From Falsiroseomonas stagni DSM 19981 (GTDB taxonomy: Bacteria; Pseudomonadota; Alphaproteobacteria; Acetobacterales; Acetobacteraceae): 64,000 bases of DNA. The stretch covers positions 1-64,000 of the forward strand of contig NZ_FOSQ01000021.1 of assembly GCF_900114315.1 (NCBI RefSeq), in the 5' to 3' direction. A program made the translations under genes and the position numbers. The notes below the pieces were generated by a model. The model was not told where the DNA came from and searched no databases. It saw only the letters and a list, made by a program, of their open reading frames with translations. This document shows positions 16,542 through 25,091 of the stretch, piece after piece (within the stretch, counting starts at the first letter, position 1; each line of letters opens with the position of its first letter).

Positions 16542-18125
16542 TCAGCCCTGCGCGAGCGCGGCGGACCAGGGCGACATCACGTCGGTGATGCCCTGGCGCG
16601 TGCCGTCGGCCGAGATACGGATCAGGTTCGGGCAGGCGAAGTTCACCGGCAGCACGGCGTGCTCCACGATCTCCAGCGGCCCCATCGCGGCCAGGGCATC
16701 GAGCGTCGCCTGGGGCAGGCGGCGGTCGGCGGTGGCGCCCTCCGGCCCGCTGACATCGATGCGCGGGAAGTGCGCCGCAGCCTCCGGATCCATCCCGAAG
16801 CCGGCCACAAGCGCCAGGGTCTGGTACACGGCGGCCAGGATCCGCCGCCCGCCGGAGGCGCCAAGTGCCATCTCCGGCACCCCCGCGGGGTCGGAGACCA
16901 GCACGGGCGACATATTGGTCAGCGGCCGCTTGCTCGGCCCGATCTGGTTGGGGGAACCCGGCCGCGGGTCGAACCACATGACGCCGTTGTTCATCAGCAC
17001 ACCAGACCCCGGCAGCACCACCCGGCTGCCCATGGAGGACAGCAGCGTGGTGGTCATCGCCACCATCATCCCGTCCTCGTCGCAGACGGTCAGGTGGGTG
17101 GTGCAGCTGTCGGCGCCCTTGGGCTCGGCATCGCCGAGGCCCTCCAGCCGCTCCGCATAGGCGGCCTGCATGGCCTTGGCGAAGGCGATGTGCCAGGCGG
17201 TTCCGGGCTCCGCGCCCGACCAATCCGCGCCTTCCATCAGTTCCATGACGCGGCGGAAGGTCGGCGTGGCGGTGAGGCCGTTGGAGAGGTGGAGCGTCCG
17301 CCCCCGCCACGGCACGGACACAGCCGGCAGCACCCGCGCCCGGCAGCCCGCGAGGTCGGCGGCGGAGAGCACGCCGCCCATCGCCTTCACATCCGTCGCG
17401 ATGGAGGCCGCGATGTCACCCTCATAGAAGTCGCGGAACCCTGCGGCCTGCAGCCGCTCCAGTGTCGAGGCCAGGTTGCCGAGTGGGAAGAAGCCGGGCG
17501 TGCCCTGGTAGGGCGCGACGGGCGGCAGCCCACCCGGCAGGTAGATGCGCGCGGATTCGGCGTAGAGCTTCAGGGTGGACGCCGCATTCGCGATCTTCAG
17601 GGTCGTGAACCAGTCCTGCGCCAGGCCCCGCTTCGCGAGCGCGATCGCCGGCGCCAGCACGTCCCGCGCCGGCAGCCGCCCGCGCTTCTCATGCAGCAGC
17701 GCATAGCCCGCGACCGAGGACGGGATGACGAAGCTCATCGGGCCGTGGATGTTGCGGTCGCCCACCACCTCCGGCCAGGCGAACAGATCCTGCTTCATCC
17801 GCCCCGTGGTCGGAAAGTCCTTGGCATGGAGGCCCGCGGGCGAGACGGGCCCGAAATCGAAGGTTTCCGCCGCACTGCCTGGTGCCACCACCTGCGCGAA
17901 GCCGATGCCGCCGAGGCCGCTGTTCCAGGGCTCCATGGCCGCGAGCGCGAAGGCCATGCCGACCGCCGCATCCGCCGCATTGCCCCCGGCAGCCAGGATG
18001 GCGATGCCCGCTTCCGCCGCGTCGCGGGACTGGCTGGCGACCATCCCGCGCCGGCCAGTCGCGGCCGGCTTGGAGACCTGCCAGTGCTGGCTGACATGGA
18101 CAGGCGGGGTGTAGATGAGCGGCAT
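16542..18125 (-). CDS. Gamma-glutamyltransferase-fold Ntn hydrolase (HpxW-like candidate)
   Basis: 527 residues. The large-subunit region includes AGGNAADAAVGMAFALAAMEPWNSGLGG. The autocleavage site is D-S-C/T-T-H-L, giving T342 as the new N-terminal nucleophile of the small subunit, followed by TVCDEDGMMVAMTTTLL, the SRVVLPGSGVLMNNGVMWFDP block and GASGGRRI. Relatives include glutamyltransferase, cephalosporin acylases and the oxamate amidohydrolase HpxW. There is no signal peptide, unlike classical periplasmic GGT, so a cytoplasmic amide hydrolase such as HpxW fits better. Nearby hpxZ-like and amidase genes support this, but they are on the other strand, 2.5 kb away. Confidence 0.85.
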   Translation of the reverse strand: MPLIYTPPVHVSQHWQVSKPAATGRRGMVASQSRDAAEAGIAILAAGGNAADAAVGMAFALAAMEPWNSGLGGIGFAQVVAPGSAAETFDFGPVSPAGLHAKDFPTTGRMKQDLFAWPEVVGDRNIHGPMSFVIPSSVAGYALLHEKRGRLPARDVLAPAIALAKRGLAQDWFTTLKIANAASTLKLYAESARIYLPGGLPPVAPYQGTPGFFPLGNLASTLERLQAAGFRDFYEGDIAASIATDVKAMGGVLSAADLAGCRARVLPAVSVPWRGRTLHLSNGLTATPTFRRVMELMEGADWSGAEPGTAWHIAFAKAMQAAYAERLEGLGDAEPKGADSCTTHLTVCDEDGMMVAMTTTLLSSMGSRVVLPGSGVLMNNGVMWFDPRPGSPNQIGPSKRPLTNMSPVLVSDPAGVPEMALGASGGRRILAAVYQTLALVAGFGMDPEAAAHFPRIDVSGPEGATADRRLPQATLDALAAMGPLEIVEHAVLPVNFACPNLIRISADGTRQGITDVMSPWSAALAQG

Positions 18126-18409
18126 CAGGTTGTGTCCTCCGAGGCGTGCAGGATCGACCCGCCGGACGCGATCGACAACCCCGGCGCTAGCTGGCCGCCA
18201 GAATGCCGCTGGCAACCGTCGGGATTGCATTCCTTCCTTGCCTGCCAACGGAAGTTTCCATGCTGCAAACCGCCTTCATGGCATCCGGGGCAATTCCCTC
18301 CTCGCGGAAGACCCCCTAGGGTGATCGCGTGCCGGCCCCGCGCGGCACACCCTGATCTACCCGGCGCCTTTCCTGCGGCAGCGCCTGTTGAAGCAGTCGA
18401 GGCTTTGGA

Positions 18410-19311
18410 ATGTCCGGCGTGATCGCCGGTCGCTACGAGTTGCGCGAGATCATCGGCCGCGGGGCATCCGGCGTGGGGGTGGAGGCTGTGGACCGCCGGC
18501 TGGGCCGCTTGGTCGCCCTCAAGATGATGCGCGGCCGCACCAGCCCGGAGGAACGCCAGCGCATGGAGCGGGAAGTCAGCGTCTCCAACCGCCTGAACCA
18601 CGGCAACCTGGTCACCGTGCATGACGCGGGGATGCATGAGGGCCTGTTCTACATCGTCATGGAACTCGTGATCGGAGAGCCGCTGGGAGCGCCCATGCGG
18701 CGCGGGGAGATCTCGCCCCGGGACGCGGTTTCGATCGTGGCGGCGCTGCTGAATGGCTAGCCCATGCCCGCGGCGTCGTCCACCGCGACGTGAAGCCGGC
18801 CAACATCCTCCTCACGATGAGCGAGAATACCGGTCACGGTACCCCGAAGCTGACGGATTTCGGGATTGCCCGCACGGAGGCGAGCGACCTGACACTGACC
18901 GGCACTCTGGCCGGTACCCCCGCCTACATGGCCCCCGAACAGTTGCGGGGCGAAGCCGCTGATGCGCGCGCGGACCTTTGGGGCCTGGGCGTCGTGCTGT
19001 TCGAGATGCTGGCGGGCCGGCATCCCTTCCGGCCGCCCGCTGATTTCTTCGCTGTGACCCACGCCATCATTCATCGCCCGACCCCGGCGCTCGGCAGCCT
19101 GGTGGCCGGCCTGCCGACGGGGCTGGAGGCCATCGTGGCTCGGGCAACGGCCAAGGTCGCCGCGGACCGGTTCGGGCATGCATCGGACATGGCCGACGCC
19201 CTGCGGGCGGTGCTGGCATCCCCGGGACGCTGGCCGGAACGCAGCGCCTTTCTGGCGCAGGAGGAGCCGGAGGACACGACGAGGCGGGTGGGCGCGGCGG
19301 GCTGCACCTGA
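18410..19311 (+). pseudogene. Ser/Thr protein kinase gene broken by a one-base frameshift
   Basis: The first frame (18410-18760) encodes the N-lobe: glycine loop IGRGASGVGVEAVD, the VALKMM lysine and a helix-C Glu, up to AALLNG and then a TAG at 18758-18760. A second frame (+1 relative to the first) continues immediately with [36 protein letters not shown] and the rest of the C-lobe, to a stop at 19311. Adding one C in GGCTAGCCC near 18757 would restore an uninterrupted [14 protein letters not shown]. So this is a Hanks-type kinase of about 300 residues with a single-base deletion, or a sequencing error. No transmembrane or sensor domain follows the kinase fold. Confidence 0.87.
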
Positions 19312-19321
19312 CCCAGGTGGT

Positions 19322-19789
19322 TCAGCCCTTCTGGCTGTCCGCTAGGCCCTTGCCCATCAGTAGCCCCATCTCCCCGGGGCGGTCGCTATAGCTCCGCATT
19401 GTGCGGTAGGGCACGTCGGTGACCTGAGCAATCAGGTTCAGCTTCTGCGCGACATCGAGCGCGCTGAACTTGCCCGCCCGCGGCCGCCTCTCATACAGCG
19501 CGGCGACGGCCTGCACGGTGCGGGGCGGGATCAGTCCCAGCACTCGCACATGCTCCGGCGTGATGTCGGCCGCGATCAGGGTCCGGTCCACCATGGAATA
19601 GGGCACCGGTGCCGCGGCCCGATGCGCGGGCGTCGCCGCGGCGGGCGCCGTCAGGCTCAACTCGCGGGCCGGAAAATCCAACTCCGCGCCATTCTCCTGC
19701 TCGATGAAAACGCGGTCGCCGTCGCTATCCAGCACCACGCCGCTGCGCTTGCCATCGCGGTGCCAGACCCTCTGCCCAACCTGGAACAT
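19322..19789 (-). CDS. Hypothetical protein with SH3/KOW-like N-terminus
   Basis: 155 residues from ATG 19789. The first ~48 residues (FQVGQRVWHRDGKRSGVVLDSDGDRVFIE) look like a small beta-barrel of the SH3/KOW type. A Pro/Ala linker follows, then a helical C-terminal half (ALYERRPRAGKFSALDVAQKLNLIAQV). I recognise no named family. It lies just upstream of the kinase's 3' end on the opposite strand and 49 bases downstream of the GntR gene in the same orientation, so it may be transcribed with it. Confidence 0.65.
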   Translation of the reverse strand: MFQVGQRVWHRDGKRSGVVLDSDGDRVFIEQENGAELDFPARELSLTAPAAATPAHRAAAPVPYSMVDRTLIAADITPEHVRVLGLIPPRTVQAVAALYERRPRAGKFSALDVAQKLNLIAQVTDVPYRTMRSYSDRPGEMGLLMGKGLADSQKG

Positions 19790-19838
19790 GCGCCGATCCT
19801 CCTCAGCCACGCCGCGGGCGAGGATCGCCGGCGGATCG

Positions 19839-20648
19839 TCAGGCGCGGTTCTTGCCGAGCCGCCGGCGTTCCACCTGGCGTTCGAAGTCCAGGTCCTCAT
19901 GCCAGGCGAGGTGCGCGTCCAGCGCCGCCTGCGCGCCGGCCGCGTCGCCGCGGGACAGGCGTTCCAGGATCTCCCGGTGTTCCTGCGCGATCCGCGGCTT
20001 CGGCCGCACATCATGGCCCAGGCCCCAGACGACCGATAGCTGCCGCGCCACGCTGAGCCAGAGGCCATGCAGCACGCCATTGCCCGACAGTCGGCAGAGT
20101 TCCCCGTGAAAGGCCTCGTCGGCCGCCACGATCGCCGCGGCATCGGGGCCGCTGGACACCGCCTCGTACCGTTCCGCCGCCCGCCAGGCCGGCGCCAGGC
20201 GTTCCGGCGTGGCAGGCCCGCTGCCGGAAATCTCCCGCAGCGCCAGCGTCTCCAGCGCCGTGCGGACGCGCATCAATTCCGCCACGTTGCGGTTGGTGAT
20301 CTGCATCAGCCGCATGCCCTTGTAGGGCGTGCTGACGACGATGCCCTGGGATTCCAGGAGGCGCAGGGCCTCCCGCACGGGGACGCGGCTGATGCCGAGG
20401 TCGCGGGCGATCTCGGCCTCCACCAGCCGGTCGCCCGGCAGGAAGATGCCCCGGGCGGCCGCGGCGACGATCGCTTCCGCGGCCTGCTCGACCATGGTTC
20501 GCGGCTGAACAGGCGCCAGCCGGCGCGAATCCGACGCGGCCTCGACGTTCGGCGCTTCGACGGCGTCGGGGGAAAGGGTGATCACGATGCGGGGGGCCTC
20601 GGTCAATCGTATCCAGTCTAAATTCAATCTATTGGTTCGGTAAGCCAC
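19839..20648 (-). CDS. GntR-family regulator with FCD ligand domain
   Basis: Winged-helix DNA-binding domain (FLPGDRLVEAEIARDLGISRVPVREALRLLESQGIV) followed by an all-helical FCD domain whose metal/ligand residues include the D-x3-H pattern in ADEAFHGELC and late His residues near EHREILERL and LAWHEDL. FCD regulators sense small organic acids and repress catabolic operons. The start is uncertain. GTG 20648 gives 269 residues, but the first ~20 codons lie in an AT-rich stretch that resembles a promoter, so TTG 20606 or GTG 20585 are good alternatives. A target is not obvious; the divergent TerB-like gene is 170 bp away. Confidence 0.85.
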   Translation of the reverse strand: MAYRTNRLNLDWIRLTEAPRIVITLSPDAVEAPNVEAASDSRRLAPVQPRTMVEQAAEAIVAAAARGIFLPGDRLVEAEIARDLGISRVPVREALRLLESQGIVVSTPYKGMRLMQITNRNVAELMRVRTALETLALREISGSGPATPERLAPAWRAAERYEAVSSGPDAAAIVAADEAFHGELCRLSGNGVLHGLWLSVARQLSVVWGLGHDVRPKPRIAQEHREILERLSRGDAAGAQAALDAHLAWHEDLDFERQVERRRLGKNRA

Positions 20649-20818
20649 TTACTCGTGGGACTCGATGCCACCGCCGCAGTAGCACCGCAGTGTCGCATTC
20701 CTGCAACACGTTGCCCCCTTGCCGAATGACCGAATCCCTGGCTGTAGCCGCGTGGCGCGACCGGTACCACCAGAGTGTCCGGCGCGCCTGCCACAACCCT
20801 GCCGGGAGACACCCAACG

Positions 20819-21241
20819 ATGTTCGGAATGTTCAAGAGCCAGGCGCCAGCCTTCGACCTCACGCCACGCAACTGCCTGGTCGCCAGCCTGCTCTACTGCA
20901 TGGCCTCCGATGGCGAGATGGATCAGGAGGAGATCGGCCACCTCCTCTCAGTCATGGGCCCGGGCGCCACGCGCCAGGCCCTCGACAACGCGCTGCGCTA
21001 CTGCCGCGCCACGCCGGCCGAGCAGTTCGCCGCCGCCGCCGCGCCCAAGCTGCGGCACGACCAGAAGCTCTGCATCATCCTGAACATGATCGACAGCGCC
21101 ATGTCCGATGGCCAGGCGGAGCAGGAGGAGCAGCGCCTGGTCATGGGCTTCGTGCAGGCCTTTGGGCTGAGCGAGGCGGAGCTCGAGCCGCATTTCCGCA
21201 GCCTGACCGCCAAGAACGACCGGGCGGTCCTGGACCGCTAG
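20819..21241 (+). CDS. TerB-like (tellurite-resistance fold) protein
   Basis: 140 residues, all helical, with the TerB features: NCLVASLLYCMASDGEMDQEEIGHL and a second acidic helix LCIILNMIDSAMSDGQAEQEEQRLVMGFVQAFGLSEAEL. The two D-G-E/Q-x-D/E clusters are the conserved acidic metal-binding sites of the fold. Family members occur in tellurite- and stress-response systems and as stand-alone cytoplasmic proteins of unknown role. The start ATG at 20819 follows the MFGMFK-type opening. No other ter genes are nearby. Confidence 0.8.
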   Translation: MFGMFKSQAPAFDLTPRNCLVASLLYCMASDGEMDQEEIGHLLSVMGPGATRQALDNALRYCRATPAEQFAAAAAPKLRHDQKLCIILNMIDSAMSDGQAEQEEQRLVMGFVQAFGLSEAELEPHFRSLTAKNDRAVLDR

Positions 21242-21249
21242 GTCAGACC

Positions 21250-21280
21250 GGGGGGATGGCCTGTGCGGGTCATCCCCCTT
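21250..21280 (+). terminator. Likely intrinsic terminator after the TerB-like gene
   Basis: GGGGGATG (21251-21258) pairs with CATCCCCC (21271-21278) around a 12-base loop, nine bases after the stop codon. The T-tract is very short (TT), so termination may be weak or rely on Rho. Confidence 0.55.
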
Positions 21281-21322
21281 GCCACATCAAGCAAATGCCC
21301 GCAGATGGCGCCCGGACGAGCA

Positions 21323-21338
21323 CCCCGGCACGCCGGGG
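21323..21338 (+). promoter_or_regulatory. GC hairpin just upstream of the malate synthase ribosome-binding site
   Basis: CCCCGG and CCGGGG form a compact stem with a CACG loop, ending about 12 bases before the AGGAG of the malate synthase gene. In an mRNA leader it could influence translation. No known riboswitch fold was recognised around it. Confidence 0.35.
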
Positions 21339-21361
21339 CAGGCAGGCGAGGAGATGGTTCG

Positions 21362-23536
21362 GTGCCCCAGACCGTGAAGATCGGCAACCTCGGCATGGAG
21401 GACGCCTTCCGCGCCTTCATCGAGGACGAAGCCCTGCCCGGCACCGGGATCGATCCCGCGCGCTTCTGGTCCTCCTTCGAATCCATCCTGCGCGAATGGG
21501 CGCCCCGCAATGCGGAGCTGCTGGCCAAGCGCGACGAGTTGCAGGCGAAGATCGATGCCTGGCACCGCGCCAACCCCGCCCGCCCCGTGGACCTGCCCGC
21601 CTATACCGCCTTCCTGAAGGAAATCGGCTATCTGGCGCCGGAGCCTGAGCCTTTCTCCGTCGGCACGACCGATGTCGATGCGGAGATCGCAACGATGGCC
21701 GGTCCGCAGCTGGTCGTCCCCGTCTCCAACGCCCGCTACGCGCTGAACGCTGCCAATGCGCGCTGGGGCAGCCTGTATGACGCGCTCTACGGCACGGACG
21801 CGATCCCGGAGGCAGACGGCGCCGAGAAGGGCAAGGGCTACAACCCCAAGCGCGGCGCCAAGGTCATCGCCTTCGCGCGGAAGGTTCTCGACCAGGCCGT
21901 GCCGCTCGCCGGCGGCGCCAGCCATGCCGACAGCGTCAGCTACGCCATCGAGGGTGGCACGCTTGTCGTGACACTCAAGGACGGCTCCAAGGCGCATCTT
22001 GCACGCCCTGGCCAGTGCATGGGCTACCAGGGCGAGACCTGGGCACCGAACGCCATCCTGCTCGGCAACAACGGCCTGCGCATGGAACTGCATATCGACC
22101 GCACCAGCGCCATCGGGCGGGACGATGCGGCAGGCGTCAGCGACCTGGTCGTGGAAGCCGCGCTGACCACGATCATGGATTGCGAGGACAGCGTCGCCGC
22201 GGTGGATGCCGCCGACAAGATCGACGTCTATCGGAACTGGCTCGGCCTGATGAAGGGCGACCTGACGGCTGACCTCGAGAAGGGCGGCAAGACGATCACC
22301 CGCCGGCTGAACGCCGACCGGGTGTGGAAGACCCCCGCCGGTGGCGCCATCACGCTGCATGGCCGCTCGGTCATGCTGGTGCGCAATGTCGGCCACCACA
22401 TGATGACGGATGTCGTCACGCTGGACGGGCAGGAGATTCCGGAAACCGCGCTCGACGCCATGGTGACCGTCACCATCGCGCTGCACGACATCCAGCCGCC
22501 CGGCCGCGGCAAGCGGATGAACAGCCGCACCGGCAGCGTCTATGTCGTGAAGCCCAAGATGCACGGCCCCGATGAGGTCCGAGCGGCAGACCTTCTGTTC
22601 AAGCGGGTCGAGGATGCGCTCGGCCTGCCGCGCTACACCGCCAAGCTCGGCATCATGGACGAGGAACGCCGCACCACGGTGAACCTCGCCGCCTGCATTC
22701 GCGCCGTGAAGGACCGCGTGGTGTTCATCAACACCGGCTTCCTCGACCGCACGGGTGATGAGATCCACACGGCCATGGAGGCCGGCCCCGTCGTCCGCAA
22801 GAACGACATGAAGGGCCTGCCCTGGATCAAGGCCTATGAGGAGTGGAACGTCGATGTCGGCCTGGCGGCTGGCCTTCGCGGCCGCGCCCAGATCGGCAAG
22901 GGCATGTGGGCCATGCCGGACATGATGGCGGCGATGCTGGACCAGAAGGTCGGCCACCCCAAGGCCGGCGCCAACACCGCCTGGGTCCCCTCCCCTACCG
23001 CCGCCACGCTGCACGCGCTTCACTACCACCAGGTGGATGTCCCCGCCCGCCAGGCCGAGATTGCGGCCGGCGGCCCCCGCGGGAAGCTGGAGGACATCCT
23101 GACCGTCCCCGTCGCCACCAACACCAACTGGGCACCACAGGACGTACAGGCGGAGCTCGACAACAACGCGCAGGGCATCCTGGGCTATGTCGTGCGCTGG
23201 GTGGACCAGGGTGTTGGCTGCTCCAAGGTGCCGGACATCAACGATGTCGGCCTGATGGAGGACCGCGCCACGCTTCGCATCAGCAGCCAGCACATCGCCA
23301 ACTGGCTGCGCCACAGCATCGTGACACGCGCCCAGGTGGAGGAGACGCTGAAGCGGATGGCGGCGGTGGTGGACCGCCAGAACGCTGGCGACCCACTCTA
23401 CAAGCCCATGGCGCCGGGCTTCGACGGGCCGGCCTTCAAGGCTGCCTGCGACCTGGTTTTCGACGGCGCAACGCAGCCGAACGGGTATACCGAGTTCATT
23501 CTCACGCGGCGGCGTCGGGAAGCGAAGGCACTCTAG
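21362..23536 (+). CDS. glcB: Malate synthase G
   Basis: Glyoxylate-cycle enzyme joining glyoxylate and acetyl-CoA to malate in the cytoplasm. From GTG 21362 it has 724 residues, the normal length for the monomeric G isoform. The GTG is preceded by AGGAG at eight bases, so the longer frame from 21263 is unlikely. Recognisable blocks include [49 protein letters not shown]-type [30 protein letters not shown], and [15 protein letters not shown] near the C-terminal catalytic region. It allows growth on C2 compounds, which fits the CoA-based catabolic genes in the window. A strong hairpin follows the stop. Confidence 0.96.
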   Translation: MPQTVKIGNLGMEDAFRAFIEDEALPGTGIDPARFWSSFESILREWAPRNAELLAKRDELQAKIDAWHRANPARPVDLPAYTAFLKEIGYLAPEPEPFSVGTTDVDAEIATMAGPQLVVPVSNARYALNAANARWGSLYDALYGTDAIPEADGAEKGKGYNPKRGAKVIAFARKVLDQAVPLAGGASHADSVSYAIEGGTLVVTLKDGSKAHLARPGQCMGYQGETWAPNAILLGNNGLRMELHIDRTSAIGRDDAAGVSDLVVEAALTTIMDCEDSVAAVDAADKIDVYRNWLGLMKGDLTADLEKGGKTITRRLNADRVWKTPAGGAITLHGRSVMLVRNVGHHMMTDVVTLDGQEIPETALDAMVTVTIALHDIQPPGRGKRMNSRTGSVYVVKPKMHGPDEVRAADLLFKRVEDALGLPRYTAKLGIMDEERRTTVNLAACIRAVKDRVVFINTGFLDRTGDEIHTAMEAGPVVRKNDMKGLPWIKAYEEWNVDVGLAAGLRGRAQIGKGMWAMPDMMAAMLDQKVGHPKAGANTAWVPSPTAATLHALHYHQVDVPARQAEIAAGGPRGKLEDILTVPVATNTNWAPQDVQAELDNNAQGILGYVVRWVDQGVGCSKVPDINDVGLMEDRATLRISSQHIANWLRHSIVTRAQVEETLKRMAAVVDRQNAGDPLYKPMAPGFDGPAFKAACDLVFDGATQPNGYTEFILTRRRREAKAL

Positions 23537-23550
23537 CCGCGCCGTACCCA

Positions 23551-23580
23551 ACCCTCTCCCTGCCGGGGAGAGGGTATTTC
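23551..23580 (+). terminator. Hairpin terminator after malate synthase
   Basis: ACCCTCTCC (23551-23559) and GGAGAGGGT (23567-23575) form a perfect nine-base stem with a seven-base loop, 15 bases after the stop and followed by ATTTC. The same type of CCCTCTCC/GGAGAGGG hairpin is common as a dispersed element in alphaproteobacterial genomes, so it may be both a repeat and a terminator. Confidence 0.7.
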
Positions 23581-23666
23581 GAGGCTGCCGCCGCATGATT
23601 CTCCGGCTGGTGGCGCCAGGACGGGTGCCCTAGCCTCGCAGCGCGATCACACTGCGGAGAGCGACA

Positions 23667-24032
23667 CTGGTCCGATACGCCTTCCTGCTACTGCCCCTGC
23701 TGGCCGCCTGCGCCACCCGGTCGGAGGTAGTCGAACTGTCGCCGGAGGTCTTCGGCCTGACGACACACGCCACCACCCCCGCCACGGCGGCGCGGCGGGG
23801 CGTGGAACTGGCGCAGGCTTTCTGCGCGCAGCGTGAGCGCGGCTTCGACATCGTCCGCAGCGAGATCTGGCCGAACGAATACCGGATCGCCTTCCGCTGC
23901 CCGCGGATCATGCCCGACCCGGTCGCGGAAGCGCTGTCGGCGCCGGCCGCCGCTCCGCTACCCGCCCCCGAACCCACCGCCGCAACCCCGCGAAACCGCC
24001 GGGGCGTTCCCACCAGCCCCGGGCTCTTCTAG
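23667..24032 (+). CDS. Small lipoprotein with apparent CTG start
   Basis: The frame that contains the obvious ORF 23802-24032 continues upstream through VRYAFLLLPLLAAC, a complete lipoprotein signal with lipobox L-A-A-C. The nearest in-frame stop is 23631-23633, and no ATG, GTG or TTG lies between that stop and the lipobox. CTG 23667 is preceded by GGAGAG at five bases and is the best start. The mature protein (~105 residues) has a Cys pair (FCAQRERGFD, FRCPRIM) and a Pro/Ala-rich tail. It would be anchored to a membrane facing the periplasm. It lies 27 bases before the trypsin-fold/PDZ gene, so the two may work together. I recognise no family. Confidence 0.6.
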   Translation: MVRYAFLLLPLLAACATRSEVVELSPEVFGLTTHATTPATAARRGVELAQAFCAQRERGFDIVRSEIWPNEYRIAFRCPRIMPDPVAEALSAPAAAPLPAPEPTAATPRNRRGVPTSPGLF

Positions 24033-24059
24033 TATGCCGCCTTGGCAGCGGAAGCAGTG

Positions 24060-25052
24060 ATGGCGGACGAGGACTGGACCATTCCCGCGGAAATGCGGCC
24101 CGACCCGGCCGACTACCGCTTCGACTTGGCGCGCACCCTGGCATCCGTGGTGTCGATCAAGTCGCGGGTGCCGGCCGACGCCTTCTCTGCCCGCACGCTG
24201 GGCACCGAACGCGAAGGCAGCGGCGTGGTGATCGGCGCGAAGGGGCTGGTGCTGACCATCGGCTACCTGATCGGCGAAGCCGACAGCATATGGATCACCA
24301 CCGCCACCGGCCGCGTCGTCCAGGGCCATGGCCTCGCCTATGATTTCGAGACAGGCTTTGGCCTGGTGCAGGCCCTTGGTCGACTGGAGGCTCCGGCCAT
24401 TCCTCTCGGCGCCGCGGCCCTGCCGGAAGCCGGCACGAACACGGTCCTGGCCGCCGCGCCGCATTCCGGCCGCCACGCCGCGGAAGGTGGCGCGCTGGCG
24501 TGCTCCATCGTCGCGAAGGAACCCTTCGCCGGCTATTGGGAATATCTGCTGGAGGAAGCGTTGTTCACCGCCCCAGCCCACCCCTCCTGGGGCGGCGCGG
24601 CGCTGATCGGGGAGGACGGGTCCCTGATCGGCATCGGGTCCCTGGTGCTCCAGCACCGGGATTCGAAGGGCAGGCGGCTCGACCTCAACATGGCGGTGCC
24701 GATCGGGCTGCTGCACCCGATCCTTGACGACATGACCAGTTTCGGGCGCGTCAACAAGCCGGCGCGGCCCTGGCTTGGCCTCTACTGCGCGGACCAGGAG
24801 GAAGGCATCATCGTCGCCTCGGTCGCCAGCAAGGGCCCGGCGGAGAAGGCGGGCATCAGGGCGGGTGACCGGATCGTCGGAATCGGCGGCGAGGATGCCG
24901 CAGACCTCGCCGCGCTGTGGCGGCGCCTCTGGTCGCTCGGCCAGGCCGGGGTGACGGTGCAGGTCGCGGTGGAACGGGATGGCCGCCGCTTCAGCCTGCC
25001 CGTCACCAGCGCTGACCGCACCAGTTTCATGAAGGCGCCACGGCTGCACTGA
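24060..25052 (+). CDS. Trypsin-fold/PDZ protein with degenerate catalytic triad (HtrA-like pseudoprotease)
   Basis: 330 residues with an S1C-type layout: two beta-barrel halves (about 25-220) and a C-terminal PDZ domain (about 235-320: LGLYCADQEEGIIVASVASKGPAEKAGIRAGD). The catalytic sites are missing. The usual LTxxHV reads GLVLTIGYLIGEAD (no His). The Asp site reads FETGFGLVQAL. The GNSGG nucleophile site reads HPSWGGAAL. There is no signal peptide from ATG 24060. It may be a scaffold or sensor rather than a protease. It follows the lipoprotein gene closely, and the IS5 element sits 27 bases after its stop, cutting it off from the downstream genes. Confidence 0.82.
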   Translation: MADEDWTIPAEMRPDPADYRFDLARTLASVVSIKSRVPADAFSARTLGTEREGSGVVIGAKGLVLTIGYLIGEADSIWITTATGRVVQGHGLAYDFETGFGLVQALGRLEAPAIPLGAAALPEAGTNTVLAAAPHSGRHAAEGGALACSIVAKEPFAGYWEYLLEEALFTAPAHPSWGGAALIGEDGSLIGIGSLVLQHRDSKGRRLDLNMAVPIGLLHPILDDMTSFGRVNKPARPWLGLYCADQEEGIIVASVASKGPAEKAGIRAGDRIVGIGGEDAADLAALWRRLWSLGQAGVTVQVAVERDGRRFSLPVTSADRTSFMKAPRLH

Positions 25053-25091
25053 CGGCTTCCGTGACCTTTAGGTCACTAGGGTCTGTTGACA

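Noticed and set aside
20819-21241. A tellurite-resistance operon
   Set aside because: Only a single TerB-like gene is present; no terA, terC, terD or terZ neighbours.
21242-21361. A glycine or other riboswitch in the malate synthase leader
   Set aside because: Only simple GC hairpins are visible; no conserved riboswitch core was recognisable.
21287-23596. A 769-codon minus-strand frame opposite malate synthase
   Set aside because: Shadow of glcB; composition is not protein-like and no motif is present.
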